Positions 47,755 to 60,060 of a stretch of 64,000 bases of DNA are shown in pieces. The stretch is from Zanthoxylum bungeanum (lineage: Eukaryota > Streptophyta > Magnoliopsida > Sapindales > Rutaceae), in the NCBI GenBank assembly GCA_019454045.1, contig SKCR01023790.1, positions 1 through 64,000 of the forward strand, in the 5' to 3' direction. Position 1 is the first letter of the stretch; every line of letters begins with the position of its first letter. The position numbers were made by a program, and so were the translations under genes. The notes beneath the pieces were generated by a model that had not been told where the DNA came from, made no database searches, and was given only the letters and a program-made list of their open reading frames with translations.

Positions 47755-50640
47755 TGTAGACAACAGAACCTGGGGACGCGTTTGTTCTAGGCTCGCGGCC
47801 TAGTTGGGAAGTATGAAATAACATGGAGTCGCCACCCGATGTGAACCGGGACAAAGATTTAAGGCCGCACTCACCCCTCGCAAGAGGAAGACCTCAAACC
47901 GTTGGGTTCGGAATGGTCCCTTACTTATGTCACTTGTGATGATATAATTTTTGCAATAAACTAACCGAATCTATTCAAAATTCATGCTCAAGGGTACTTA
48001 GATCTAACATGCTTTCATCCAAATAATTCCACGCAATGTAACACAACAAGCATATTGAACCATTAAATCAACATGTATAAATCATCACCCAAACGCATCA
48101 TAAACTAAGAACATGCATAATGAACAACCTAAACATGCTTTAACAAATAAATAACAAACTAAATTAAACCATGCTTTAAATAATAAACAAATAACCTAAA
48201 GACTATAGCATGCTCAAATACAAATTTGGATGAGACGAGATACGTGTATCTTAAGTGGTACGTGACATTGTATCCTGAGTGCAGACCATACTACCGTCCA
48301 TTCGGAATCGGCTATGGAATTTACGTCCGGGTTTCCATCTGATATACCACAAAAGGGAACACATATCCCGCTCATCCAACAATCACATCATGCCTCAAAC
48401 GACTCTCATGCAATTATATATCAAAATAAATAAAACAAAAATAAAGAAGATAGGTAAAAAGGGTGCCCTCAGGTCTAACCTCTTTTGTCGTCTAAGAAAT
48501 GGCGTTACACGTCCGTTGGAAGGGAGATTGATCCGATGCTTTTCCAATTCGTCTACTCAATGTTTTCCCTCGTTGTTTTGATGCTTGGGCTGCTGTTTTA
48601 CGTCCGTTTCGCTGCTCCGTTTCAGGTCACTGTTTTGGTCAATTTGTGGACTGTTTTGGGTGATTTTGGTGGCTTAGGGGGTTGCGTTTTTAATGGGTTT
48701 TTAGGGAAACTTTATGGAGATTTTTGAGGGGTTTTCTAGGTGATTTTAGGGCTATTTTGCTGGCTAAAGTCGCAGCCAAAACTGACCAGAACAGAAGGTG
48801 AAGATGCGGCAGTTCAAGGTGCAGTGGGGGGCGTTTTTGGGGACTGTTTTGGGGCTGTGAATGGAGAGTGTTTAGTGCGACTTTAGGGCTTTATTTGAGG
48901 CTTATTTTGGTGTGTTTTAGGGCTGTGAATGGTGGCTAAAATTCGGCAATGGAGGGCAGTGAAAATGGTGTTTTTTCGGTGATTTACTAGCAGTTTTCTG
49001 GCTGTGTTTTGCAGGGATGGCTGTGCGACAATGAGGGGAATGTGCGTGAAAGTCAAGGCTGTTTTAGTGCGCTTGTGGACTGAGTGAGGGCGTGATGGTT
49101 TCTTGTGGGCTGCTGTGTCAACGTGTGTTAACTGTTATATGAGATGAAGGGATGAGGCAGGTGGTGTGATGGAGGCTAGGGGTTGAGAAGGTGTGTTAAG
49201 TGTTATGTTTTGTAAAGGACGTGTGGCTATTTGTTTCTTACGCGTCAAGTGTCAAAGGACTGAGTGTGCTGCATGTGCTTAGTTTAGGGCATGAATTGTG
49301 TCGGTTGGGTGAGGTGAGGCTTGTGGTGTGCGAGTGTTTGCTTGGTGGCTGTTATGGGTATGAGGGACGCAAGGTGTCGCCAAGCTGTGGGCGTTCAGAT
49401 GCTGAGTGGAGGTTGGAGTTTTGTAGTTTAGGTGAGAGTTGGGCGTGAATGATCAATGGGCAGGTCGGTGTTTTGTGGCAAGGGGACTTGCGTGAAAGCT
49501 TAGGGTTTATTCCTTTTGTTTGTAATTTTTGTGAGAATGAGCCAGCCAGCCAAGGTTTGGTAAGGGGGTGAATGGTTCTTTTTATAGGCTACGGGAGGGG
49601 ATTTACCTTGTTTGGGTAGGAGAATGATTTGTGTGTTAATTGGAGATATCTTTTAATTTAGTATGTGATAGGGAAAATCTTTTAATTAAGGGAAGTGATT
49701 TGATTTATTCTTTTTAGTTAAGGATATGATTTATTTAATTTAGGAAGGTGATTTAATTTAATTTAGGAATGTGTTTTATTTAAATTAGGAATTTAATTAA
49801 CTTAATTTCAAGTTCAATTTAATTGGTGAATGTGATTTAATTTAATTTAAGTTTAATTTTAATTGGTTTTAATTATTTAATTTGTGAGATGTGTTTTAAA
49901 TATTTTAATTATTTAATTTGTGAGATGTGTTTTAATGGGTTTGATGTGTTTTAAAACAGAGGTCCAACAAGCGAACCCGAAGCGAAACAAGCGAGTTAAC
50001 TCTGACAAAATGCTAATTTCCAACTTTACCTTACCCTTCCACGTCCGTTTCCCGCGGCTTTCACAACTAAAGAGGTAGTGTCTCCATACGAGACTCATCA
50101 TCGGGCTGATATGCAAAAATGCAATGCCTACAGTCGCCCCCACTTTGATGGGACTTGTGCAGTGTGTGACAATGACAATCCTATCAAAGTAAGTGCAATG
50201 CATTTTCACTTACCTGGCTCGCCAGCTGCCACCTGACTTGCCATGTTGATTCGAACTGAGTTGATCTGGTGGTGAGGTGCTTCGACCCCTGAGGTTCATC
50301 CCTGCAAGATGCTGCGATCTCTAGGAATTACTACCGAACTGAACTGATATGATGGTGAGGCGCTTCGACCCCTGGGCTTTGTTCCTGAACCATCTGTGGG
50401 CTTTGTTCCCGAGTTATGTAGAGAGTGGGCTTTGTTCCCTGGGTTTTGTTCCCGAACTGAGTGTGATGGCGAGGTACCTCGACCTCTGGGCTTTGTTCCC
50501 GAACCACATGTGGGCTTTGTTCCCGAACTGAATGTGATGGCGAGATGCCTCGACCTCTGGGCTTTGTTCCCGAACCATCTGTGGGTTTTGTTCCCGAACT
50601 GTGTAGAGAGTGGGCTTTGTTCCCGTTGTGTTGAATGTGA
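47755..50640 (-). repeat. Terminal repeat copy 2 of the Tat/Ogre-like element, truncated
   Basis: Copy of 36674-39545. Differences noted by eye include GGCGACGCTG versus GGACGCGTTTG near the start and isolated substitutions such as GGCATAGG/GGCTTAGG. It ends abruptly at GAATGTGATGG inside the minisatellite. Confidence 0.75.
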
Positions 50641-51785
50641 TGGTATCGGTAGGAGACAAGATTGACCCATCTCTATAAGCCTCTGAATTTACCAAAAATT
50701 TGACATGATGTATCCTAAAACTGGATAATTTGGATCACAGTCTAGCATCGAAGAGAATCTAAGAAGGCATCAAGCAAATAAAAAGACCTCAAGTCCACAC
50801 AAATCTCATCAAAAGCATATCCTAAGGGCTCCGCCCACATCATCTATCAACACTAAAGTGCACTGTACCCACCACATCATAAACAATCAAAACATTTACT
50901 TAATATATATACAAACACCGTTCTTAGCATGAAAAATAAAGCAATAACCAAATATCCTAAGCTTCTAAACTTCTCCCCGGATACTTGCGAGGGTGAGTGT
51001 CGCTTGGGTGATCCGCGTCTCGAGCATGACTTCCAAGGCTGTAGTGGTTGACCAATCTAGAAGCCAACCTGCAAAACTAGTAAATTGATTTGGTGTGAGT
51101 TTTAAAAACTCAATATGTAGCTATGCTAGTATTATAACAAACAAGTCAAATATATCAACAGATTAACCGATTTACTAAATTGTTATAAGTTAAGAATTAT
51201 TAACTTGTTATTATCCTTTATTCTTAACCCATGTCAAGTTTTCATAGTAGCATGTCTACAAATGTGTCAATCTCATAATTAAGGTTCAAAGCATGTAAAG
51301 CAAAGCTCAAATATCATAGAGTATATCGTTAACATCAATCTCACTTCAATCACATAAACATGAAGTCATATATCTACCATTTATAACAAATATCCATATT
51401 TGAAATATCATCAAATCGAAAAGTTTAACAAACTTTCTTCATTATTAAACAAACTCTTTCAATTCAATGCAAACTTCTTCAATGGATTAATATTCATGAT
51501 TCATATGCATTTACAAATATCGTGGCACACATCTCTTATATACATGTAAAAACAATTCACAAGTTTACATATGTACATACACACCAATACAACTTAACAA
51601 ACATGCTCTATAACATCTAATACTTACATTAGCTTTCAAATTCATTCATTCATTTCATATAAGCATACACTATCCATAAATTCTACGAGCTCTACCGTAC
51701 ACACAGATACATACAGTAACACATATAATCATCAAGCAACCAACAATGAAGCAAACATAACAATCAATACATCAAAGAACATACC
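50641..51785. other. Unassigned non-coding stretch
   Basis: No open frame of note and no terminal structure recognised. Contains AAGGGCTCCGCCCACATC (about 50823-50840) and AT/CA-rich sequence resembling decayed LTR or leader. It is the site into which the Athila-like element inserted. Confidence 0.5.
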
Positions 51786-52040
51786 TGACGAGTGGCAAAT
51801 AGATCACTATTTCACACTCATTTGACTTAATATTTTGTATATTTTCTTGAGTTTTGTGAATATTTTGATGTGTTTTTTGTTATTTTATATATAAATAAAA
51901 TAACAGGACTCTCTGGAGGCAATTCGGGGCCAAAACAGCGAAAAACGGACAAAAAGGGCAAAAATGTAAATTTCCTGCTAAAATGCGTCGTTTTACTAAA
52001 ATACATCGTGTTAAAATATGCCGAATGTTAACGTACTCTG

Positions 52041-52276
52041 GACACGTGTCCTCATCTCATCCTACCGATAATCAACATCATTGCTGACGTCAACATCGCG
52101 ACACGCACACCCTTACGCGTCGCGACGCCAAGCCAATAATTCAGATAATAATTATGTCGACGCCACGTGTCACCATCTCCGTGAAGCCCGTGCCACGTGT
52201 CCAACATCAATGGTGCATCGTGACGCGCAAGTTTACATGCGTCGCGATGCGGAGGCATAGAATTTCCCTATAAATT
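52041..52276 (+). promoter_or_regulatory. Putative LTR promoter: three ACGTGT sites and a TATA box
   Basis: GACACGTGTC at 52041-52050, GCCACGTGTC at 52162-52171 and again at 52192-52201 are G-box/ABRE-type cores. CCTATAAATT at 52267-52276 is a good TATA box, about 65 bp downstream of the last site. CpG-rich palindromes (GCGTCGCGACGC at about 52116, GCGTCGCGATGC at about 52240) lie between. Function is inferred. Confidence 0.55.
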
Positions 52277-52557
52277 GAGGCCGAATTTCATTTGTAAATT
52301 CATACTTTCTTCTAAGGAATTCCTTAAGAATACTAAGAAGATTGTATCTTGTTTGTTTATTTACAGCATTCAGTATTTAATTTTAATTACTTTTCTTAAT
52401 AGTACTTTCTTTTCTTTACTTTTCAGTCTTTATTTTCTTTATTCAGCATGAGGAGGTAACTCCCCTCTGCTGGGGTGAAAGGTTAAGCTTTTTTACTAAT
52501 ATTTAGATTAATCTCTCTTAATTATAATATATAAACTATTTAAGACCTGATTTAATA

Positions 52558-52700
52558 GGATACCGCCTTTATGGTCGGTTTGAATTAATCTTAAAATTGG
52601 TTTTAACCTGACTAAACATGGATACCGCTTGTATGGTCGGTTGCAATTAATAATAAATTTGACTTAATCGGGATACCGCCTATATGGTCGGTTGGTAATT
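52558..52700 (+). repeat. Three tandem GGATACCGCC-TATGGTCGGTT units
   Basis: Starts at 52558, 52620 and 52671, so spacing is 62 and 51 bp. The core word is conserved and the spacers (GAATTAATCTTAAAATTGG-like) vary. Confidence 0.8.
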
Positions 52701-53074
52701 ATCACGCAAAGTTAATATATTATAATATGGGAGATATCTAAAATAGAAGTAATAAAAGTGGATCCTCTAACCCCATCACTTTCTTTATTGTTTTATTTAC
52801 GTTTTTAATTTTCAGCATTTAATTTATCTCATTTACTTTATTTAAGCTTTTACTAACCTTAGATATGTGTGGTAACTAAACCCGTTATCTGGGGTTGTGA
52901 TGAATTCCAATATCACTGGTTTATAATGGGCTATTTCATGTCTTGGGTAATATAAATGTTTATTTATTAAGTCTTAAGCTTAATGTTTCTTGTTAACTGG
53001 CCATTAATAAGATTGATGTGGTAAACTTAAAATAAACTTGAAAAAGGAATTTTATGTTTAGCCTTAGATTTAAT

Positions 53075-55189
53075 TGTAGAGTTTCAATCAAGTCCCAAGG
53101 ATCACAAACATGCATAAAAACGAGTGAATACATGTCAAAGGAGGTGCGGAATAAACTCACATTGATCGGTTGGATGCTACGAAGACCAAAAACGCACTGC
53201 ATGTCTCTGCTCGGCAGTGAGCTGCGCACAGGTGGACTGCTCGGCGTTGGTGGTGGTGGTCTCCTCCATGTTCGGCCATTGATGACCTCCATTGAAGCTC
53301 CAAGCTTCAAGCTTTCCAAGCTCACAAATTCGTTTCCCTATCACCTATGTATAACCCAAGGTGTGCTAGCACTTCTTCATCTTCCTTGCTTCTCTTCTTG
53401 ATTCGGTCATACCAAAAATTTTGAGAAGAAATCGGCAGTGAGCCGTGAGAGGGAGAGGAGAGAAAGAGAGGGAAAATGGTTTCTACAAGAAATCGTAAAT
53501 GAGAGAGAGAATTGTATAAAAGAAAAATGTAATTTTGGTTTATATATTTTTCCAAAAAATAAAATAAACCATATACAACTTTTCAATTTTCCAAAATACC
53601 AAAAGTCAAAAAGTAAAAGTTTATTAATGCTTTTTCCAACAACCATATCACTTCTACTTTTTACTTTAAGTCACATCACATCACTTTAATAAAGTGACAT
53701 GTTGTCAAGTCACATCACTCAAAGTGACAATTGATTTGACGCATGATGTGACTAACGATTTGACGCTTGATGTGACTTGCGTGCCGCGCTCGAATTCGAA
53801 ATGCGAATGCGCTTGCAATCACTCTCGGGCTCGGGTTCGCTAATTCCAATTTAACGAATTTTTCGTCGCGTCGTAATTAAATGATTACGCCTAGCGAAAT
53901 CACTATTCACGTCGCTAACGAATTAATTCTAAATTAATTCGTTCGCCCGAATTAAAATCTAATTTTAATTCCGCGTCGAAATCCAATTTCTAATAATATA
54001 TCAAATATATTATTTTATCGATTAATTCCAAATTAATCGTTCTCTCTCTTTAATTAATATTTTATCCCAGATAAAATATCTCCGCAATTAATCCCAGATT
54101 AATTTTCTCTCTCTTCTAATTAATCCTAGATTAATTAAAGTGCGAGTTATACATCATCGGTGAATCTTCAGGAAGCGACCCATGAGATCTCCGGATATGT
54201 TGGCAGTAAATACGGTCGTCGGATTATCCGAACACGTAAGCACCTCGTACTACGTTTATACCGATTTACAAGACAAGGTTGGCTTCTAGCAAAGCGCCAT
54301 GCCTACCCAATTCTCCAGAAATATTCTTACAGAAATATATAGATCTGTATCAAGCGTAGTATACCGTAGTATTATGTATATCGGCCCAGTATCGGATAGT
54401 CACGTGCTAGGGCTGGGGCTGGATAAGTGTCTGCCCCGTCCGTAGCACATGTCGGATGTCTGGTAACTAGTCTCTATAATCGGATATGCATGACCTAGTC
54501 ATAACATCCCGATGGTTGCGCAACACTTAAGAGCACTAATACCGTATCCTGCGTGACATCATCTCCACTATGACTGAAGTGATACTTCCGTCTCGACATC
54601 ACACCCAATACACTACGACTCTCTGATAAACCCAGAAGCGGTGTACGCAGAACCGGTTAAAGCCCTGTACCACCAAGACCAAAGTCTACCGATTATCGCA
54701 AGTATTAGCGATGCAAGTCTCAGGTTAAGACTATACACACCTACCTTCATTTCGGCCTCCCATAGACACATAGTCATAATACCAATGGGATTCCGAGGGG
54801 TCTATCCAGAGCGAAGCTGTTTCCCGTACCATCGGTGAAACACAACCTCCTATCGCACTTGCATAAGTATCCAATACTTAAATATATGAGAACTATCCCG
54901 TTGTGCCCTCACAACGCGCACAAGTGCAATACTAGCCTATTCCGCATTATCGATGTCCTGTCTCGATAATACTCCGGCTAGGGATATTTAATGATTAATC
55001 CTTCGTGGACTGATACTGTCTCATATCATCTCAATCCAGGAACTAATCATATGGACCTCTCTTCATTTATACATATATGGTGATTTAATCACAAATGATG
55101 AGAGTGCAATTTCCTTGTCACATAGTTAATTTGTACAACAACACCGTGATCTGTACAAATAGTGACGCTATGGGTCATATTATCCAACA
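53075..55189 (-). mobile_element. Copia-A solo LTR (LTR-j) in the Athila LTR, TSD TTAAT
   Basis: 2115 bp, TGTAGAGTTTC...TTATCCAACA, flanked by TTAAT at 53070-53074 and 55190-55194. TATA-like TATATAAACC in sense at 53546-53537. Hairpin ladder at about 53930-54135. No internal region. Confidence 0.9.
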
Positions 55190-55715
55190 TTAATAGCCCA
55201 CGATCTTCCTTGAGGATAGATTACCCTTTAATAGATTTCCTTACATGATAGACATATACCTGTCAGGCGGGGGTAGCCACAATTGGAACTTAATCTTAAT
55301 GAATTCAGGTAATTTGATTGACATAGACATATGATTAATTGGGTTACATTGGGTATTTTCATCTAACCATCGATAGAGGCTTTTGCATAATTTCATATTC
55401 CATGTTAGTAAACCAATATATTACATAAGCATGAATAACCACTTCATCTTTAAAAGATATTGGAAGGACTCACAATCACTGGATAGTTTAATAATATTGA
55501 ATTTTCCTTTAGTTTACTTTCATGTTGTTTAATTTACTTGTTTTAAGTTTAAAGTCACCATCCAATCAAACAACCAATCAATAAGATACTCGTAAAAATT
55601 TGACTTCATAAATTAATAACTTAGGTATTAAGTCCCCGTGGGATCGATACATTTATACTACTTGAACGATACGTGCGCTTGCGTTATACGTGTGTGATTA
55701 CGCCAGTCAAGTTTT

Positions 55716-55733
55716 TGGGGCCGTTGTAGAGGA
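55716..55733 (+). promoter_or_regulatory. Degenerate PBS of the Athila-type element
   Basis: TGGGGCCGTTGTAGAGGA compared with TGGCGCCGTTGTCGGGGA, the tRNA-Asp-type PBS usual in Athila. It sits behind AGTCAAGTTTT at the LTR end. Three changes are visible. Confidence 0.7.
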
Positions 55734-55840
55734 CTTATTTATCTTTCACTATTAGTTTTGGAGTTAGATACCTTTACTTGTGTCTAATTTCCTTTTACTT
55801 ATTATTTTTGTTTTCTTGTGTTTAGGTTCTTAGACACTAC

Positions 55841-57305
55841 ATGAGACAAACCAGAAGCTTTGAAATCTATCCGCTTGACTCAGAAATAGAAAGAACCATC
55901 AGATAGTTGAAAAGGGAAATACGAAAAGGCCAAGAAGCACTGATCAATATGGAACCTGGACCTTTTGAGGATGCACCACCAATTCTCATTCGAGACAAAA
56001 CTATTCTGGTGGTTGACAGTTTCATTTCTTGTATTATACTTCCTCATTTACCAGCAAATATGTGGGACATCAAAACATACATTCAGATGATACAGCATTC
56101 AGTTCAATTTGGGGGGAATGCAACTGAAGATCATATTGCCCACATCAGTAACTTCCTGGAAGTTTGCGGCACTTTCAACTACAACTGAGCGGCTGAAGAA
56201 GCAATGAGACTGCGTGTTTTCCCATATTCTTTGAAAGACAGAGCTAAGGCTTGGCTACATGCACTACCAGTTGGTTCCATCATAACTTGGAACACTCTAG
56301 CCACCAAATTCCTTGCAAAAGACTTTCCACTAGCCAGAACAGCAAAGTTGAGGAATGACATCACATCCTTTGTGCAACATGACTCAGAATCCCTCAGCAA
56401 AGCTTGGGAAAGGTACAAGGATTTGCTCAGAAAATGTCCTCACCATGAGATTGCAAATTGGCTACATGTCCAAACATTCTATAATGGACTTTCTGGACTG
56501 ATGATAACCATAATTGATGCTACTGCTGGATGAGCTTTAATGGAAAAAAGAGAAGATCAGGCTTGGGATCTAATTGAAGAAATGGCCAACAACAATTCTT
56601 TGTGGCCAAAAGAAAGGAGTATGATTCAACGAATAGCAGGAATTTATGAAGTTAGAGCCAACACAGCATTGACTGCCAAGTTGGATCATATATGCAAATT
56701 CATAGAAACTCTTAGCACGCAAAGCAATATTGGATCCACAAGTTCACCGTATGGAGGAGCACCAGAGACAGAATCATACCACCAAAAATGAAGAGACGGT
56801 GAATTATGTCAATAATTTCAACAGACAAAGGAACAATCCATATTCCAACACCTATAACTCAGGGTAGAGGAATCATCCCAATTTCGCATGGAGCAACAAT
56901 TTAGGGCAAAAGAACAATCCACCACTAGGATTCCAACAGTAAAACAAAGGCCAGGATTATGAAAAAGAACCAGGAATAATAGAAGTGTTGGCCCAATTGA
57001 AAAAACAAAAAACAAAATATGATGTTTTAGCAGCTATGGTTCAAAATCAAGTAGCATTGAATCAAAGCCATTCAACTTCAATTAAAGCAATGGAGAATCA
57101 AATGGGACAACTAGCCAATGCTCAGAGTTATAAACCGCCAGGTAACCTTCGTAGCAACACGGAACCAAATCCAAGGAATCGAGGGAATGAGCAATGTCAA
57201 GCCATTACTTTGAAAAGCGATACTGAAATCAACAAAGATATTGGAATTAAGGCATCCATTGAGGAAGTTCCAAAAGAAGTTGTTCCACAGATGGAGGAAA
57301 AATAA
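55841..57305 (+). pseudogene. Athila gag pseudogene
   Basis: Start ATG at 55841 (MRQTRSFEIYPL). The capsid-like Athila gag domain runs from about 56070: IQMIQHSVQFGG, HISNFLEVCGTFNYN, LRVFPYSLKDRAKAWLHALP, LRNDITSFVQHDSESLSKAW, ERYKDLLRKCPHH and FYNGLS. All of these occur in Athila Gag. The frame of 55841 is kept to 56791, broken by stops at 55904, 56186 and 56531. A frameshift near 56785 moves it by one base, after which a glutamine/asparagine-rich linker (about 56790-56945) and the segment 56985-57305 follow. No zinc knuckle is seen. Gag would form the particle; this copy cannot. Confidence 0.85.
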
Positions 57306-58192
57306 GCAAGGGAAAAAGATCAAGAAAGATTCACTCCACCTCCACCATTTCCACAACATCTTCATAATAACAAACTGGACAAGCAATTTGCTCGATTCTT
57401 GGAGGTCTTCAAAAAGTTACATATCAACATTCCATTTGTAGAAGCGTTGGACGGAATGCCCAATTATATCAAATTCATTAAAAACATTCTTTCACGAAAG
57501 TTGAGATTGGGAGATTATGAGATTGTAGCATTGACAGAAGAATGCAGCGCTATCATGCAGAGGAAACTTCCCCCAAAGTTGAAAGATCCTGGCAGTTTCA
57601 CTGTCCCATGCACCATTGGAGAACATTACATCGGTAAAGCCTTGTGTGATTTAGGTGCTAGTGTTAATTTGATGCCTTTTTCGATTTACAGGAAGCTGCA
57701 AATTATAGAGCATTGCCCACCTCAGTTTCTCTGTAACTTGCTGATAGAACACTCGCATTTCCGAGAGGTGTAGTTGAAGATGTGCTGGTCAAAGTCGACA
57801 AACTCATTCTCCCAGCAGATTTCATTATCCTTGACATGGAAGAAGACAAAGATATACCTATCATTCTTGGGAGACCATTCTTGGCTACAGGTTGAACTGT
57901 TATTGATGTACAAAAAGGAGAACTAACCATGAAAGTACAAGACCAAGAAGTTACCTTCAATGTTTTCAAAGCCATGAAATTCCTGAGTGATGAAAATGAG
58001 GAGAAATGTTTCAGAATTGATGTTGTTGATAGCATTATCCAAGATACTGATGCAATGCCACTTCCCACGGATAAACTTGAAGCCTGCATCACCAACATGA
58101 CTGACAGCGAGCTAGATGCTGAAATTCTGGAATGTATCAACTATCTTGACAGACCATTTTGTTTCAAATCGACACCACAGGTGGAATTCTGA
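57306..58192 (+). pseudogene. Athila protease and linker pseudogene
   Basis: After a stop at 57303 the frame gives FPQHLHNNKLDKQFARFLEV and the linker up to FTVPCTIGEHYIGKALCDLG. The retropepsin-like active site appears as CDLGASVNLMPFSIYRKL (57644-57697), with Asp-Leu-Gly in place of Asp-Ser/Thr-Gly, as is usual in Athila. A frameshift near 57720-57770 leads to [20 protein letters not shown] (about 57820-57870), the flap/ILGRPFL part. This is followed by a stop at 57895 and a further conserved segment up to 58192. Confidence 0.8.
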
Positions 58193-59300
58193 AACTACCG
58201 AAGAAAGAGCGAATCAAGCCTTCAATTGAAGAACCACCACAGCTGGAACTGAAGCTACTTCCAAGCCATCTCGGGAATGCATTCTTAGGAAATGATTTTA
58301 AATTACCAGTGATTATTTCTTCGTCACTAACAATGGAGAAGGTAGAAAAGTTGCTGAGAGTATTACGATAACACAAGAAAGCCATTGGTTGGACTATAAC
58401 AGACATTTGAGGCATTAGTCCATAATTTTGCATGTACAATATTCTCATGAATGACGAGTACAAACCCAAAATAGAGCATCAATGGATACTAAATCCAAAC
58501 ATGAAGGAGGTCGTGATGAAAGAAATTATCAAATGGTTGGATGGCAGCATCATTTACCCCATCTCTGACAGCACGTGGGTGAGTCCTACGCAATGTGTGC
58601 CAAAGAAAGGAGGAATAAATGTAGTCACAAATGAAAAGAACGAGCTGATTCCAACAAGAATGGTGACTTGATGGAGAGTATGCATGGACTACAGGAAACT
58701 GAACAAAGCAACAAGGAAAGATCATTTTCTGTTGCCATTCATTGACCAGATGCTAGACAGATTTTAGGGACATGAGTTCTATTATTTTCTGGATGGATAC
58801 TCGGGGTATAATCAGATTTCCATCGCCTTAGAAAATCAGGAGAAAACCACTTTTACATGTCCATATGGTACTTTTGCTTTTCGCATGATGCCATTTGGAC
58901 TATATAATGCTCCTGCTACATTTCAACGTCGCATGATCGCCATCTTCTCAGACATGTTGGAAAAAAGTATGGAAGTCTTCATGGATGATTTCTCTGTGTT
59001 TGGAGACTCGTTCGACCACTGCTTGTAAAATCTGGAAAAGGTCTTACAAAGTTGCGAAGACACCAACCAGGTACTCAATTGGGAGAAATGCCACTTCATG
59101 GTGCATGAAGGTATTGTCTTGGGACATCATATCTCTTAAAATAGAATCGAGGTAAACAAAGCAAAGATCGAGAAAATTGAAAAAGAACCTCCACTAACAT
59201 CAGTTAAAGGGATTCAGAGTTTTCTCGGACATGCAGGCTTTTACAGGAGATTTATCAAAGACTTCTCAAAGATTGCTAAACCTCTCTGCAATCTTCTGGA
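58193..59300 (+). pseudogene. Athila reverse transcriptase pseudogene
   Basis: 58490-58640 contains MKEVVMKEIIKWLDGSIIYP and WVSPTQCVPKKGG, the RT entry of Athila. [16 protein letters not shown] lies at about 58680-58730, SGYNQISIALENQEKTTFTC at about 58800-58860 and FRMMPFGLYNAPATFQRRM at about 58880-58936. The catalytic box reads VFMDDFSVFG at 58975-59004, with FMDD intact. Stops break it at 58669, 58765, 59026 and 59137. The frame agrees with the downstream RNase H, so the lesions are mostly point mutations. Confidence 0.9.
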
Positions 59301-59760
59301 GAAAGATGTGCCTTTCAACTTCACCAAAGAATGCCACGAAGCTTTTGAGATCTTGAAACAGAAATTGGTCTTTGCCCCCATCATAGTCGCACCAGACTGG
59401 ACCCTTCCATTTGAGGTGATGTGCGATGCTAGTGATTTTATTGTAGGTGCAGTTTTGGGAAAACGCAAAGCAAAAATTTTCCACACCATTTACTACTCCA
59501 GCAGAACTCTGAATGAAGCTCAACTTAACTACACAACCACTGAAAAGGAGTTTCTTGCAGTTGTGTTTGCTTTTGATAAATTTTACTCTTATCTGCTGGG
59601 TCCCAAAGTGGTGGTCTACACAGATCATTAAGCAATCAAATATCTGATCACGAAGAAAGATGCCAAACCCAAATTGATCTGTTGGGTGCTTCTACTGTAA
59701 GAATTTGACGTGGAGATTCGAGACAGGAAAATGACAAAAAACCAAATGGCAGATCACTTA
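59301..59760 (+). pseudogene. Athila RNase H pseudogene
   Basis: 59300-59631 is open: FNFTKECHEAFEILKQKLV, VAPDWTLPFEVMCDASDFIV (first RNase H Asp), YYSSRTLNEAQLNYTTTEKE (catalytic Glu), and VVVYTDH (third Asp). A stop follows at 59629, inside the usual TDHxALKYL line, and another near 59698. Then come MTKNQMADHLSRLE, the characteristic end of the gypsy RNase H domain. Confidence 0.9.
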
Positions 59761-60060
59761 TCGAGGCTCGAGAATGGAGAAACAGCTGGTAAAGAACTGA
59801 TAATCAAAGAAACTTTTCCAGATGAACAGTTGTTTTCCATGAAACAACATGATGTCCCTTGGTATGCTGACTATGTAAAATACATAGTATCTGGAAAATG
59901 GCCGTTGGAATGGACACATCAGCAACGAAAAAAGTTCTTCAAAGAAGTCAAACATTATGTCTGGGATGAGCCATACCTTTTCAAACGATGTGCTGATCAA
60001 TTACTGAGACGTTGTGTTCCACAGCAGGAGGTCAATTGTGTCTTGCAATTCACATGTTAC
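59761..60060 (+). pseudogene. Athila integrase N-terminus, truncated
   Basis: WYADYVKYIVSGKWP and KKFFKEVKHYVWDEPYLFKR, then CADQLLRRCVPQQE, are the Athila segment leading into the integrase HHCC finger. Similarity ends at VLQFTC, close to 60055, where the HHCC finger would begin. The D,D-35-E core, the rest of integrase and any env-like frame are absent. The sequence passes into unrelated DNA ahead of the LOG-like copy. Confidence 0.85.

Larger units (their letters stand above)
36674..50640 (-). mobile_element. Large non-autonomous Tat/Ogre-like element with nested solo LTRs
   Basis: Two direct copies of a sequence starting TGTAGACAACAGAACC (36674 and 47755) share about 2.9 kb. Between them lie a minisatellite, polypyrimidine tracts and a tRNA-Arg-type PBS (47733-47751) pointing to the minus strand. 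No gag-pol domain was found on either strand. The right copy stops abruptly inside the minisatellite at 50640, so its outer end, and the target duplication expected to match CATAC at 36669-36673, are not visible. It is best described as a non-autonomous (LARD-like) relative of Tat/Ogre. The LTR boundary on the minisatellite side is uncertain. Confidence 0.65.
51786..55709 (+). repeat. 5' LTR of the Athila-type element (interrupted)
   Basis: About 1.8 kb of LTR plus the 2.1-kb solo LTR at 53075-55189. Contains three ACGTG-core sites, a TATA box at about 52268, and three spaced copies of GGATACCGCCTxTATGGTCGGTT at 52558, 52620 and 52671. Confidence 0.8.

Noticed and set aside
57722..58140. Minus-strand frame opposite the Athila protease
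   Set aside because: It is a shadow of the recognisable plus-strand Athila coding sequence.
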